Source: Nostoc sp. KVJ20 (GTDB lineage Bacteria; Cyanobacteriota; Cyanobacteriia; Cyanobacteriales; Nostocaceae). From it: 50,873 bases of DNA. The stretch covers positions 23,757 to 74,629 of the forward strand of contig NZ_KV757703.1 in NCBI RefSeq assembly GCF_001712795.1, in the 5' to 3' direction. Shown piece by piece: positions 7,728 to 16,014 of this stretch (positions are counted from its first letter, which is position 1; each line of letters begins with the position of its first letter). Both the position numbers and the translations under genes were made by a program. The notes beneath the pieces are model-generated. The model saw nothing but the letters and a program-made list of their open reading frames with translations, did no database searches and had not been told where the DNA came from.

Positions 7728-8045
7728 TTATGAGAATAGGCCATTTAAAATTTTACTTATAAAGTTCTGCCATCTATTTCCCTCTGGGCTAAAAATTGGC
7801 AACCCAAGTTTGATAGAAGCACCTATGGTAATCTGTGAAAAATTATATCTGGTGTTTTGTGAAGAGACATCACCACCTCCCAGATTTAATGTGCTGTCTG
7901 CCGTGCTTTGAATATTAGTTTTCTGGAAGAAAAAATTCCCTTCACTTGGGTAATTTATACTTTGTCCAGCAGTTAGGCTTTCTTGTTCTTCTTCAGATAG
8001 ATACCTAAATAACTCAGGATTGTTAAAATTAGAATTTTCAGACAT
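7728..8045 (-). CDS. Precursor peptide C (105 aa) with a variant double-glycine leader
   Basis: The leader resembles those of A, B and D (PELFRYLSEEEQESLTAG) but ends Ala-Gly at residues 26-27 instead of Gly-Gly. The predicted mature part is 78 residues, rich in Asn, Ser and Gly. It carries a Gly-Gly-Gly near its middle and a C-terminal amphipathic helix (NRWQNFISKILNGLFS). Longer frames start at 8063, but the ATG at 8045 has GAGGAG 8 nt upstream. The gene starts 30 nt after the transporter stop, so it is probably co-transcribed with it. Whether the Ala-Gly site is cut by the same peptidase is uncertain; family enzymes tolerate some change at these positions. The mature part is not recognised. 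Confidence 0.75.
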   Translation of the reverse strand: MSENSNFNNPELFRYLSEEEQESLTAGQSINYPSEGNFFFQKTNIQSTADSTLNLGGGDVSSQNTRYNFSQITIGASIKLGLPIFSPEGNRWQNFISKILNGLFS

Positions 8046-8075
8046 AGTGTTATCTCCTCGCACTGAGCAAAATTT

Positions 8076-10244
8076 TCATAGTGATATAAACTTTAAATGC
8101 TCTCCTTGTTGAGATAAAAAAGTCTCTAAAGTCCCTTGTAGTTTCACCTCACCTTTCTCTAGTAGCACGATCCAATCAGCGCGATTGATGACGCTGGGAC
8201 GATGGGTAATCAAAATTGTGGTTTTGTCTTTTCGATATTCCAACAGTCGATCTAGCACGTGGGATTCGCTTACCGGATCCAGTCCGGCAGTTGCTTCGTC
8301 TAAAATCAGTACAGGTGGATTGGTAAGGATGCCCCTAGCGATCGCTAATCGTTGTCTTTGTCCACCAGAAAGATTTGCCCCAAATTCCCCTAAAACAGTT
8401 TGATATTGATTGGGTAGTTGACTGATAAAGCCGTCTGCATCAGCAATTTGACAGGCTTTGACAATTTCCTCAAAGGAAATATAAGGCGTTCCTAAGCGGA
8501 AATTATCTAAAATCGAACGACTCCAAAAGTGAGGTTCCTGGGGGACATAAATTACTTGTTGTCGTAGGCAATCAAGGGAAAGGTCTTGGATGTTAAAAAA
8601 ACCAATGCGGATATTACCAGAATTCGGTTGATATAAACCTGCTATCAATTTTGCCAAAGTACTTTTACCACAACCTGACTCACCAATCAAAGCAATCACT
8701 TTCCCTCCAGGTAACTTGAGAGAAAAATTTTCGATTAAATCAACTCTGCCAGCGTGGTGAAATTGGAGATGGGAACAACGAATATCTGCATTTTCAGAGA
8801 TTTGTGCAGTCGGCTTTTGACCACTCCCAACTACTTCTGGTGTAGCATCAATAACTTCCAAAAGGCGAGAGATTGCTGTTTGGGAGTGAATATATTCATC
8901 CATTAAACCAACTAACGAGTTAATTAAAGCCAGGACGTTAACCTGTAAAATATTAAAAGCTAGCATTTGACCTATGCTTAATTCACCTTGAATTACCAGA
9001 ATGCTCCCTAGCCCAAGTATGATGATGCCGCCAATGCTGGAAATGAGTCTCGCAACAGTACCGTTAATAATTCCAATTTGGATAGTACTGTAAGTGAGAT
9101 TGGCTAGGCGACCAAAACGACTTTGAAGTTCATCCCAGAATTGGGGAGCGGCGTTTGTGGTTTTGACTACCTGCGCTCCCTTAAAGGTTTCTACTAAAAC
9201 GCCTTGATTTTCTGACCCCAAGACCAAGAGACTGCGGGTCTTTTGCTGGAGGATGGGCAAGAAAGGCAGAGTAGATAGAGTCATTAAAAAGATAATGAAG
9301 ATGACTACTAGTGTCAACCGCCAGCTATAAAACAGCATGAAGCTGAAAGAAACTACTGCAATGAAAAATTGACTTGGTAAAAGAACTACAATCTGTGATA
9401 CCAATTGGTTGATTTCGTTGATATCTCGCAGTCGGCTGATGATTTCGCCACTGCGACGGGCTTCGTAGTAATTCAAAGGCAATTGGAGAATTTTTCGTCC
9501 AAACTCCAAGACTAGCCCTAATTGTAGCCGTTGACCAAAATGAGCAATCATGATGGATTGCAATGCTTGCAGACCACTGCTGAATAAGCTCATGACGATA
9601 ACAGCCAGAACCACAACAGTTAGTAACTGGGTATCACCGCGCACAAGAACATCATCTGTCAGCAGTTGGATGAGAATTGGGCTACTGAGAGCGAGCACAC
9701 CCAGGACAATATTGATCATCAAAACTTGACTCAGCAATCCCCGATAAGGCAAGATCCGCATTAAAAAGCGCCCCAAGCCAGCTTTTGCTTTTTCTTTGGG
9801 CTGCTTAAAAAAGCGATCTGGATCTGGCTCTAGTAAGAGCATGACGCCATTCCAGGCTGCTGTTAATTCTTCTCGATTGATATAACGGATACCTACACCT
9901 GGATCGGCAACAACATATTTTTTACCCCGTTTGTCGTATAAAACAACCCAGTGGTGGCCCTGCCAATGAATAATTGCTGGTAAGTTTATTTCTGTGATTC
10001 TGTCTACGATCGCAGGCGAAGCTTTAACTGCTCTAGCATTGAAACCCAAATTCTCAGATCCACGTTTTAGACCCAGCAAAGTTGTTCCTAGCTGTCCAGT
10101 TCCTACCGCTTCTCGGCTGCGATTGATGCTTAAAAAATGCCCGTAATGTTTGGAAATTGAAGCTAGACAAGCTGCTCCACAGTCTTCTTCACTCAACTGG
10201 GAAACACACTGATAATTTTTACGGAATTTAAATAGATCAAACAT
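8076..10244 (-). CDS. Peptidase C39-containing ABC transporter (bacteriocin-type exporter)
   Basis: The 722-residue protein has the three-part structure of PCAT exporters. Residues 1-130 are a C39 cysteine peptidase with the full catalytic set: Gln16 (oxyanion), Cys22 in SEEDCGAAC, His98 in GHHWVVLY and Asp114 in VADPG. Residues about 165-450 hold six membrane helices. Residues about 480-715 are the nucleotide-binding domain with Walker A GESGCGKST, signature LSGGQRQRLAIARG, Walker B VLILDEATAGLD and H-loop ITHR. It should cut double-glycine leaders and export the peptides using ATP. It follows the HlyD gene by 50 nt and is followed at 30 nt by precursor C. PteB of Synechococcus elongatus is a known relative in architecture. 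Confidence 0.93.
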   Translation of the reverse strand: MFDLFKFRKNYQCVSQLSEEDCGAACLASISKHYGHFLSINRSREAVGTGQLGTTLLGLKRGSENLGFNARAVKASPAIVDRITEINLPAIIHWQGHHWVVLYDKRGKKYVVADPGVGIRYINREELTAAWNGVMLLLEPDPDRFFKQPKEKAKAGLGRFLMRILPYRGLLSQVLMINIVLGVLALSSPILIQLLTDDVLVRGDTQLLTVVVLAVIVMSLFSSGLQALQSIMIAHFGQRLQLGLVLEFGRKILQLPLNYYEARRSGEIISRLRDINEINQLVSQIVVLLPSQFFIAVVSFSFMLFYSWRLTLVVIFIIFLMTLSTLPFLPILQQKTRSLLVLGSENQGVLVETFKGAQVVKTTNAAPQFWDELQSRFGRLANLTYSTIQIGIINGTVARLISSIGGIIILGLGSILVIQGELSIGQMLAFNILQVNVLALINSLVGLMDEYIHSQTAISRLLEVIDATPEVVGSGQKPTAQISENADIRCSHLQFHHAGRVDLIENFSLKLPGGKVIALIGESGCGKSTLAKLIAGLYQPNSGNIRIGFFNIQDLSLDCLRQQVIYVPQEPHFWSRSILDNFRLGTPYISFEEIVKACQIADADGFISQLPNQYQTVLGEFGANLSGGQRQRLAIARGILTNPPVLILDEATAGLDPVSESHVLDRLLEYRKDKTTILITHRPSVINRADWIVLLEKGEVKLQGTLETFLSQQGEHLKFISL

Positions 10245-10294
10245 ATTTACCGACCTTTAAAATTGGTACACAAAGTCAGCAGAGCAATTTTGAA

Positions 10295-11803
10295 TTAAAA
10301 ATCTGTAATTAATCGCGCTTTTCTGAGAATGAAATGAAGTACCGTTTCTTGGCGGGAAATAATATCTGCTCTACCTTCCATCCCCGACTTTAGATGACAC
10401 TGGCGATCGCCTCTACCCAAATATGGTTTGTGCGGTTGAATAGTTACCTGATAAGCGAGTACCTGCGCCACATTCTGATCTACGTTGTTTTTTAAAGCTG
10501 GTAGAGCATCAGGTGCAACTGTTTCGACGGTTCCTTGGAGAGTTCCATAGTCTGGATAGGGACAAGCAGAAACTTGCATTTGGACTTTTTGACCCGCTTT
10601 TACCTTGTCAATATCTTGAGCCTGCACGCGAGTTTTAATTAACAAAGGAGCTTTGAGGGGAGCAATCTGAGCGATCGCTTCACTGGGTTGCACTACCTGT
10701 CCTGGGTTGCGAAGATGCAATTGCAGCAGGGTTCCGGCGATTGGCGATCGAATTACACTCTTATTTAGATCGGTTTTTACTTGTTGTAGTTCTTGACCAC
10801 TGCGATCGCGTTGCTTTTGCAATTCAAGGCGCTGCTGTAAAAGAGTCTCTCTTTCTTTGTTCAAAGCGGCTAAGGTCGCCTCACCTTTTGCTTGTTCCTG
10901 CTTAATCCGTTCAGATGCCACTGTTACAACAGCATTACTAGGATTGATCGCGGTTCTAGCTTTTTCTAAGTCCGTTTGTGCAACCTTAAAAGCGTATTCT
11001 TTTTCCTCCATGAGATTTTTAGCGTTAGCTTTAGCTTCTTCTAGCTTCGCCTCAGCAGACTTAACCGCTTGTTCTTTTTCCTCAAACAGATTACGAGGAA
11101 CTGCTCCCGATGCTACTATCGGCTGCAATCGCTCTCTTTGTAGCCGAGTTAATTTCAAAGCTGCTTCCGCCTCTTGAACCGTTGCTGTTAAGACTTTTTC
11201 TTGCAGCAATCGCTCTTTTTGCACCTTAGTTAAGGTCAAGGCTGATTCTGCTTTTGTCATATCAGCTGTAGCTTTAATTTGCTGATCTTGATAGTTGCGT
11301 TGAATACCACCTAACTCAGCTTGTGCAGCCATAATTGTGCGGTTAATTAAGTTTGTCTGAGCCGCAATCTGGACATTCATCTCACCGAGTTGAGCATCAA
11401 TTTGATTTAGTTGTAATTGACTCTGATGAATACTGCTTTCTAATTGATTTTTTTGGGTCTGGAGTTGAGAATCATCAATGTAAGCAATAGCTTGTCCTTT
11501 AGTTACCACCTGATTTTCTTGAACATCTATCTTTTGAATGATTCCATTCATCGCAGACTGAACAATTCGCTGTTCTCCAACAGGTCGAATACTTGCAGGG
11601 ACTTTAACTGTGACGTTGTAATTCAGAACTGATGTCATGCTCACACCTGCCACAAAAATAGTTAGCAGAATTCCTCCTCCAAAGTTTGTCCATTTCCCGA
11701 TATGGGGAAGAAACTCGTTAACTTCAACTAAATGAAGCTGGTCTGGATTAGGTTCATTAAACCTATTCCAAGAAGAGTCCTCCCGTGTGCGTAAGGATTT
11801 CAC
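10295..11803 (-). CDS. HlyD family periplasmic adaptor of a type I-like exporter
   Basis: The 502-residue protein has one N-terminal membrane segment (about residues 38-58). A barrel/lipoyl half-motif (IVQSAMNGIIQKIDVQENQVVTKGQ, about residues 84-108) follows, then long coiled coils with heptad Gln/Glu/Lys/Leu content (about 115-345). The second lipoyl half is near residue 355 (SVIRSPIAGTLLQL, NPGQVV). A C-terminal barrel ends with GRGDRQCHLKSGMEGRADI. Such proteins link an inner-membrane ABC exporter to an outer-membrane TolC channel. It is the first gene of the run with the C39 transporter. No tolC homologue lies in the window, so the outer-membrane partner is presumably encoded elsewhere. 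Confidence 0.92.
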   Translation of the reverse strand: MKSLRTREDSSWNRFNEPNPDQLHLVEVNEFLPHIGKWTNFGGGILLTIFVAGVSMTSVLNYNVTVKVPASIRPVGEQRIVQSAMNGIIQKIDVQENQVVTKGQAIAYIDDSQLQTQKNQLESSIHQSQLQLNQIDAQLGEMNVQIAAQTNLINRTIMAAQAELGGIQRNYQDQQIKATADMTKAESALTLTKVQKERLLQEKVLTATVQEAEAALKLTRLQRERLQPIVASGAVPRNLFEEKEQAVKSAEAKLEEAKANAKNLMEEKEYAFKVAQTDLEKARTAINPSNAVVTVASERIKQEQAKGEATLAALNKERETLLQQRLELQKQRDRSGQELQQVKTDLNKSVIRSPIAGTLLQLHLRNPGQVVQPSEAIAQIAPLKAPLLIKTRVQAQDIDKVKAGQKVQMQVSACPYPDYGTLQGTVETVAPDALPALKNNVDQNVAQVLAYQVTIQPHKPYLGRGDRQCHLKSGMEGRADIISRQETVLHFILRKARLITDF

Positions 11804-11918
11804 GGCATTGCACCTTTTGTTGTCAATGGATACATGAAAAATCAGGTGATCTAAAAATCAAGCCTGTTGCGTTGACACAAAGGCGTTGATAAATCAATAC
11901 AGTTCAGAATGAGCAACA

Positions 11919-11952
11919 AAACACTTGTAGAGACGGCGATTCATCGCGTCTT
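11919..11952. repeat. Dispersed palindromic repeat, copy 2
   Basis: An inverted copy of 1727-1760 with two differences over 34 nt. It contains GAGACGGCGATTCATCGCGTCT, folding as a short hairpin. Confidence 0.75.
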
Positions 11953-12208
11953 CAAAGACAAATTATCTACACCAGTAACCTTAACCCAAGCGTATTGGTT
12001 GATAAATCCCTCTAAATAAGGTGTTTACGGCTTCCCCGCTAAAAATACTTTGCTAAAAAGTGAAACGGTAACAGATGTTGCTAACAGTGACAAACATCAT
12101 GCTTTACAATGTTCTATAATCGAAAAAGGGGGAAGAGAAAGGTATGCGCGACGCGCCAGAATCACCTTCCTCAAATTTCTAACGTGTGTAACGCGTTAAA
12201 AAAAATGT

Positions 12209-12270
12209 AGGAGAACGCTCAAACTCCCTCAAAGTCCTCACTTACGTTGAGCGAGTCATAATAGTCTCCT
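12209..12270 (-). ncRNA. Putative structured element, copy 3
   Basis: Outer arms AGGAGA/TCTCCT pair, and the inner AACTCCCTCA pairs with TGAGCGAGTC with two mismatches. Its sequence around AAACTC-CTCA and TGAGCGAGT matches copies 1 and 2. It lies about 390 nt past the decayed precursor remnant and about 400 nt before the HlyD gene. Confidence 0.45.
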
Positions 12271-12663
12271 TCATCCCCCTTTTATTCCCAAAAATGCGAC
12301 AATTTGGTGTGGCATTATTCTTACCCTCACTAGCACAATCCTAATTAAAAATCACCATTACAGAAATTGATTGGTGGATGTAGTTTTGCGGAAAGTCTTG
12401 ATTTTAGATATTTGGGTTATATAGACATCACATCTGTAGACAGGAGATTTCTGAAATCTGCGATCACTTCTACAAATCAATGAGAAGAAACCTTGAGTGG
12501 CGAAATTGTTCAACACCACCCAAATCGCACAGTCAAGTTTGCTATTTGACTCAATAAATCAACATTCTTAACTATTTCAAAACCCATACTCGCCATTCCC
12601 CGCCGAAATTTATTGGTGAAGCGCTCTTAAGTGACAACTTTTGCAGGTTATTTGTAGGAATGG

Positions 12664-12749
12664 TTAAAGAATAGAAACGACGGGTAAACCTGTAATTTCC
12701 CTAGTGGAAACAGATCCACCCAAATTAACGTGATTCTTTGATGTGACAT
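12664..12749 (-). pseudogene. Decayed double-glycine precursor remnant (E)
   Basis: The region from the RBS through ATGTCACATCAA is identical to that of precursor D (GTGAGGCTAACAATC then the start), so it began as a sister copy. After MSHQRIT the leader core is missing. A different reading frame then carries LGGSVSTREITGLPVV and ends at the TAA at 12664, matching a Gly-Gly junction plus a short mature part. A deletion of roughly 40 nt with a frame change explains this. The ATG frame itself still encodes 33 residues with no leader motif, so expression of that frame cannot be excluded. Confidence 0.55.
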
Positions 12750-12972
12750 GATTGTTAGCCTCACTGACGCACCTCTTTGATAAAAAGATTCCAGAGGCTA
12801 ACTCGCTGATATAGTGTTCCCTAAGGCATTTAACCAGATAATTAGGCTGTACAAAAGGGAAAATCATAGAAAAGCTCTGGAATCTAGGGCTGTTTCCAGC
12901 ACCCAAAAAGGGGAAACCTTAAGCACCCATATTACTCAGCACTATCACGATAGCGGAGTTTGCGGTACCGTT

Positions 12973-13251
12973 CTAACCACGAACTGGTGATGCACCCAAG
13001 GCTCCAACTCCTCTAGGAAGATTTCCACCTAAGCCCAAGAAGTCTCGTGCAGCTGTATTGACAGCACTATTAATGCCTATTGAGGTGGCACTGCTACCGC
13101 GGGGGCCGGAAGTGGTTCTTCCAATTAAAGCACTCCGTCTGTTACCAAAATTGCTGCCGCTTAACCCAAAATCGGCACCACCGACTAGCATCTGTTGTTG
13201 CTCATCAGATAAGTCATTGAGCAACTCAGATGTAATTATTTGATGTGACAT
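12973..13251 (-). CDS. Small double-glycine precursor peptide D (92 aa)
   Basis: The leader MSHQIITSELLNDLSDEQQ ends MLVGG at residue 25, the same length and pattern as precursors A and B. The predicted mature part is 67 residues, made mostly of Gly, Ser, Ala, Asn and Arg (GRTTSGPRGSS, GLGGNLPRGVGALGASPVRG) with no Cys. The frame extends to 13266, but the ATG at 13251 has GTGAGG exactly 9 nt upstream and starts the leader. It stands upstream of the export genes on the same strand, separated by the decayed copy E. It is an inferred substrate of the C39 transporter. The internal second GLGG could be another processing point; this is speculation. Confidence 0.78.
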   Translation of the reverse strand: MSHQIITSELLNDLSDEQQQMLVGGADFGLSGSNFGNRRSALIGRTTSGPRGSSATSIGINSAVNTAARDFLGLGGNLPRGVGALGASPVRG

Positions 13252-13538
13252 GATTGTTAGCCTCACTTACGAAATTAGGTGTGTGACCACCTAAGACCCA
13301 ACTATAGGCATTGTTTGTCAGGATTTCATAAACCTGGAGACATAAAACAAAATTGCATTTTTGTTTCTCAAGATAGATATAAAATCTTGTATTTGTTTTA
13401 GATATATCAATGCGCTAGAGCAGGTATGGTCAATATTTGGTGTTTTTGAAGGTATTTACAGTAAATGAACATATATTCACATATTTTGGATACCTACAAC
13501 CACAAGCTGTACATGATGGTATGGGTCAATCTGACTTT

Positions 13539-14240
13539 TCACATCATGAATAACTGACTTAAAAAGTACGCAAGGGCTGCACTACCTAAAGGAACTGTCA
13601 AATTGTCAATACCCAAAAATGAAACAGCTTCTAAAGCTGTAGCCATAACTGCTACAAAAAGTGATACAACCCAAGTTTGCCAACTGTTTCCTTGAGTTCC
13701 AACTAAAATCAAACTACTGACGAGATAGCTCACAAGCATCATAGTCATGGAACCTTCCCAACTTTTTACTGTCCCAAAAACTTTATACTTATGTGTACCA
13801 AAACGCTGCCCAATTAAGGCTGCTAGTCCATCTCCCCAAGTCATAATCAAAATTCCTAGTGCTGCATACTGGGGTTGTTGCAAGTACCAGAACCAAGCGA
13901 CTAAAATACCGAAACTGACAGCGTAAAAAAATGTCCCTAAACTTTGGCGTCCAACGCTATTAATACCAGGAAGAATGGGCAATCGGTAGGATAATAAGGT
14001 GATTGCACTCGCTAAGATTGAAGCTGTAATCCCGACGCTAGCGGGAATATTGAGCCACCAAGCGATTAAAATCACATTACCAGTGCCAATATGAACTATC
14101 TTCCGCACGATTTCTGGCTTGTCGGCAAAGCGGTTTACCACCCCTGCAATCATGAGGATGAGTAACACCCAAATTGCAGCCAACGCAATTTGCAGCCATA
14201 AAACCGGAATTGAGGTGAAATCAGAAAATGTAATTAACAA
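13539..14240 (-). CDS. Phytol/dolichol kinase-type CTP-dependent polyprenol kinase (VTE5-like)
   Basis: The 233-residue protein is nearly all membrane, with about seven helices. The family signatures are present: EIVRKIVHIGTGN (about residues 42-54), MTWGDGLAALIGQRFG (about 132-147) and the VKSWEGSMTM motif (about 156-165). They mark the DGK1/SEC59/VTE5 group, which phosphorylates phytol or other polyprenols with CTP. In cyanobacteria and plants the phytol kinase recycles phytol from chlorophyll into tocopherol. The start is a TTG at 14240, since no ATG or GTG lies upstream before a stop. The gene is divergent from yidD with 61 nt between. Substrate choice is by homology only. Confidence 0.82.
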   Translation of the reverse strand: MLITFSDFTSIPVLWLQIALAAIWVLLILMIAGVVNRFADKPEIVRKIVHIGTGNVILIAWWLNIPASVGITASILASAITLLSYRLPILPGINSVGRQSLGTFFYAVSFGILVAWFWYLQQPQYAALGILIMTWGDGLAALIGQRFGTHKYKVFGTVKSWEGSMTMMLVSYLVSSLILVGTQGNSWQTWVVSLFVAVMATALEAVSFLGIDNLTVPLGSAALAYFLSQLFMM

Positions 14241-14301
14241 AGATGCGACAAGATGGAAATTTTTACCTCTATAACTAATTTATAAGATTTAGGTAACTGT
14301 A

Positions 14302-14556
14302 ATGAAACTATTATTAATTTGGCCGATTCGGGGCTACCGAATGTTTATCTCGCCATTGTTTCCTCCGAGTTGTCGCTTTCAACCAACTTGTTCGATGTAT
14401 GCTATTGAAGCTATTGAACGATTTGGAGTATTGCGTGGTAGCTGGATGGCAACCCTGCGGATTTTGCGCTGTCATCCGTTTCATCCAGGTGGTTACGATC
14501 CAGTACCAGAGGTGGTGGAGGGGCTGAGAGAGGAGCAGAGGGGCGGGGGAGAATAA
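14302..14556 (+). CDS. yidD: Membrane protein insertion efficiency factor YidD
   Basis: YidD is a short amphipathic membrane-associated protein that aids YidC-dependent membrane protein insertion. The signature is complete: PIRGYRMFISPLFPPSCRFQPTCS (the RFQPTCS core near residues 26-32), SMYAIEAIERFG and the closing RCHPFHPGGYDPVP. The length of 84 residues is usual, with a Glu/Gly-rich end. It begins with ATG 61 nt from the divergent phytol-kinase-like gene. It is not beside rnpA or yidC here, which is common in cyanobacteria. Confidence 0.95.
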   Translation: MKLLLIWPIRGYRMFISPLFPPSCRFQPTCSMYAIEAIERFGVLRGSWMATLRILRCHPFHPGGYDPVPEVVEGLREEQRGGGE

Positions 14557-14655
14557 TTAAAGGAAGTGTCGCTGGGTATAGCCATTTAGGGAGATGTCAA
14601 CAACTGAGGTTGTCATCTACCTTGGGAAGGTTGAATAATTTAATTTAGACTTACC

Positions 14656-14877
14656 ATGCTTAATCTTACTGCGATTTCTATACCTGAACCACGTATTCCC
14701 AATCCCGAACCGAACCCGCTACCTAGTCCCGAACCAGTACCAAGTCCAGGGATTCCCCAACCCTTGCCGGGGCCTGTACCAGAACCAGTACCTACTCCTA
14801 TACCTGTGCCAGTTCCAGGGCCAATTCCTCAAACAGTTCCAGAAACAATTCCCCAAACCATACCGGAACCTGTTTGA
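14656..14877 (+). CDS. Proline-rich repeat ORF (PEPxP type), uncertain gene
   Basis: After about ten ordinary residues (MLNLTAISI), the 73-residue frame is a run of PEP, PVP, PIP and PGP units with Glu, Thr, Val and Gln. It has no membrane segment, no cysteine and no signal peptide. The low-complexity DNA (CCxGAxCC, CCxxTxCC) could keep a frame open by chance, and there is no RBS before the ATG. It lies between yidD and ychF on the same strand. It may be a small disordered protein or a non-coding repeat. Confidence 0.35.
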   Translation: MLNLTAISIPEPRIPNPEPNPLPSPEPVPSPGIPQPLPGPVPEPVPTPIPVPVPGPIPQTVPETIPQTIPEPV

Positions 14878-14922
14878 ATTACCTTGGTAATGTAATCCAA
14901 AATCTCAAATCTAAAATCCAAA

Positions 14923-16014
14923 ATGCTAAGAGCCGGAATTGTCGGACTTCCCAACGTCGGAAAATCTACTTTATTTAATGCTGTAGTTGCTAATGCCAAA
15001 GCTGAAGCAGCTAACTTCCCTTTTTGCACGATTGAACCGAATGTCGGCGTTGTCGCAGTACCGGATGAGCGGTTAAATGTTCTTGCTAAGATTGCCAGTT
15101 CGGTACAAACTATCCCGGCGCGGGTTGAATTTGTAGATATTGCCGGTTTAGTTAAAGGTGCAAGTCAAGGTGAGGGACTAGGGAATCAATTCCTGTCTCA
15201 CATCCGGGAAGTTGATGCGATCGTCCATGTGGTACGTTGTTTTGAGAATGACGATATTATCCACGTTGCTGGTTCTGTTGACCCAGCACGAGATATTGAA
15301 ATCATTAACATAGAACTGGGTTTATCAGATTTAGCCCAAATTGAGCGGCGAATTGACCGCACTCGTAAACAAGCTCGTACCAGCAAAGATGCACAGTTTG
15401 AAATCACAGTTTTAGAAAAACTAGCTGCGGCTTTAAATGAAGGTAAATCGGTGCGCCAGGTAAGCTTGAATGAAGAAGAAGCAGTAATTATTAAAGGATT
15501 GGAACTGCTCACTTATAAACCGATTATCTATGCGGCCAATGTATCTGAGGATGAGTTGGCAACTGGTAATGATTTTGTGGAAACAGTGCGACAAATTGCA
15601 GCTACAGAAAATGCCCAAGTTGTGATAGTTTCGGCTCAAGTTGAAGCTGAATTAGTGGAATTAGCAGAGGAAGATAAAGCTGATTTCCTCGCGTCTTTAG
15701 GTGTGGAAGAAGGCGGTTTGAAATCATTGATTCGGGCAACTTACACACTTTTAGGCTTGCGGACATATTTCACTAGTGGCCCCAAAGAAACCCGTGCTTG
15801 GACAATTAATGCTGGAATGTCTGCACCTCAAGCTGCTGGTGTAATCCACAGTGATTTTGAGCGGGGATTTATTCGCGCCGAAACTGTCGCTTATAAAGAT
15901 TTGGTAACAACTGGTTCGATGAATGCTGCAAAGGAGAAAGGGTTGGTTCGCAGTGAAGGGAAAGAGTATGTTGTGCAGGAAGGGGATGTAATGTTGTTCC
16001 GATTTAATGTGTAG
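14923..16014 (+). CDS. ychF: Redox-regulated ribosome-binding ATPase YchF
   Basis: YchF (OLA1 group) is an Obg-family P-loop protein that prefers ATP and binds ribosomes. The G1 loop is GLPNVGKSTLFNA (residues 7-19). The G3 region is VDIAGLVKGASQGEGLGNQFL. The G4 motif is NVSE in place of NKxD, the change linked to ATP rather than GTP specificity. A coiled-coil insert follows G3, and the C-terminal TGS domain (about residues 275-360) closes with VVQEGDVMLFRFNV. The 363-residue length is standard. The ATG lies at the end of an AATCCAAAAT-type repeat tract (14891-14922), so no RBS is visible. Confidence 0.96.
   Translation: MLRAGIVGLPNVGKSTLFNAVVANAKAEAANFPFCTIEPNVGVVAVPDERLNVLAKIASSVQTIPARVEFVDIAGLVKGASQGEGLGNQFLSHIREVDAIVHVVRCFENDDIIHVAGSVDPARDIEIINIELGLSDLAQIERRIDRTRKQARTSKDAQFEITVLEKLAAALNEGKSVRQVSLNEEEAVIIKGLELLTYKPIIYAANVSEDELATGNDFVETVRQIAATENAQVVIVSAQVEAELVELAEEDKADFLASLGVEEGGLKSLIRATYTLLGLRTYFTSGPKETRAWTINAGMSAPQAAGVIHSDFERGFIRAETVAYKDLVTTGSMNAAKEKGLVRSEGKEYVVQEGDVMLFRFNV

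Larger units (their letters stand above)
11804..12663. other. Intergenic region upstream of the export genes
   Basis: No supported gene in 860 bp. It contains the second copy of the 34-nt dispersed palindrome (11919-11952), structured element copy 3 (12209-12270) and probably the promoter of the HlyD-transporter operon. A 25-codon frame around 12505-12585 on the minus strand lacks an RBS and leader motif. Confidence 0.55.

Noticed and set aside
12505..12585. Minus-strand 25-codon ORF (MGFEIVKNVDLLSQIANL...) considered as another precursor
   Set aside because: No double-glycine leader and no GTGAGG-N9-ATG module, unlike the true family members.
6387..13251. Assignment of the precursors to NHLP or N11P (Nif11-type) leader families, or to lanthipeptides
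   Set aside because: Those leaders are much longer, and no LanM or other modification enzyme is present. The leaders here are 25-27 residues.
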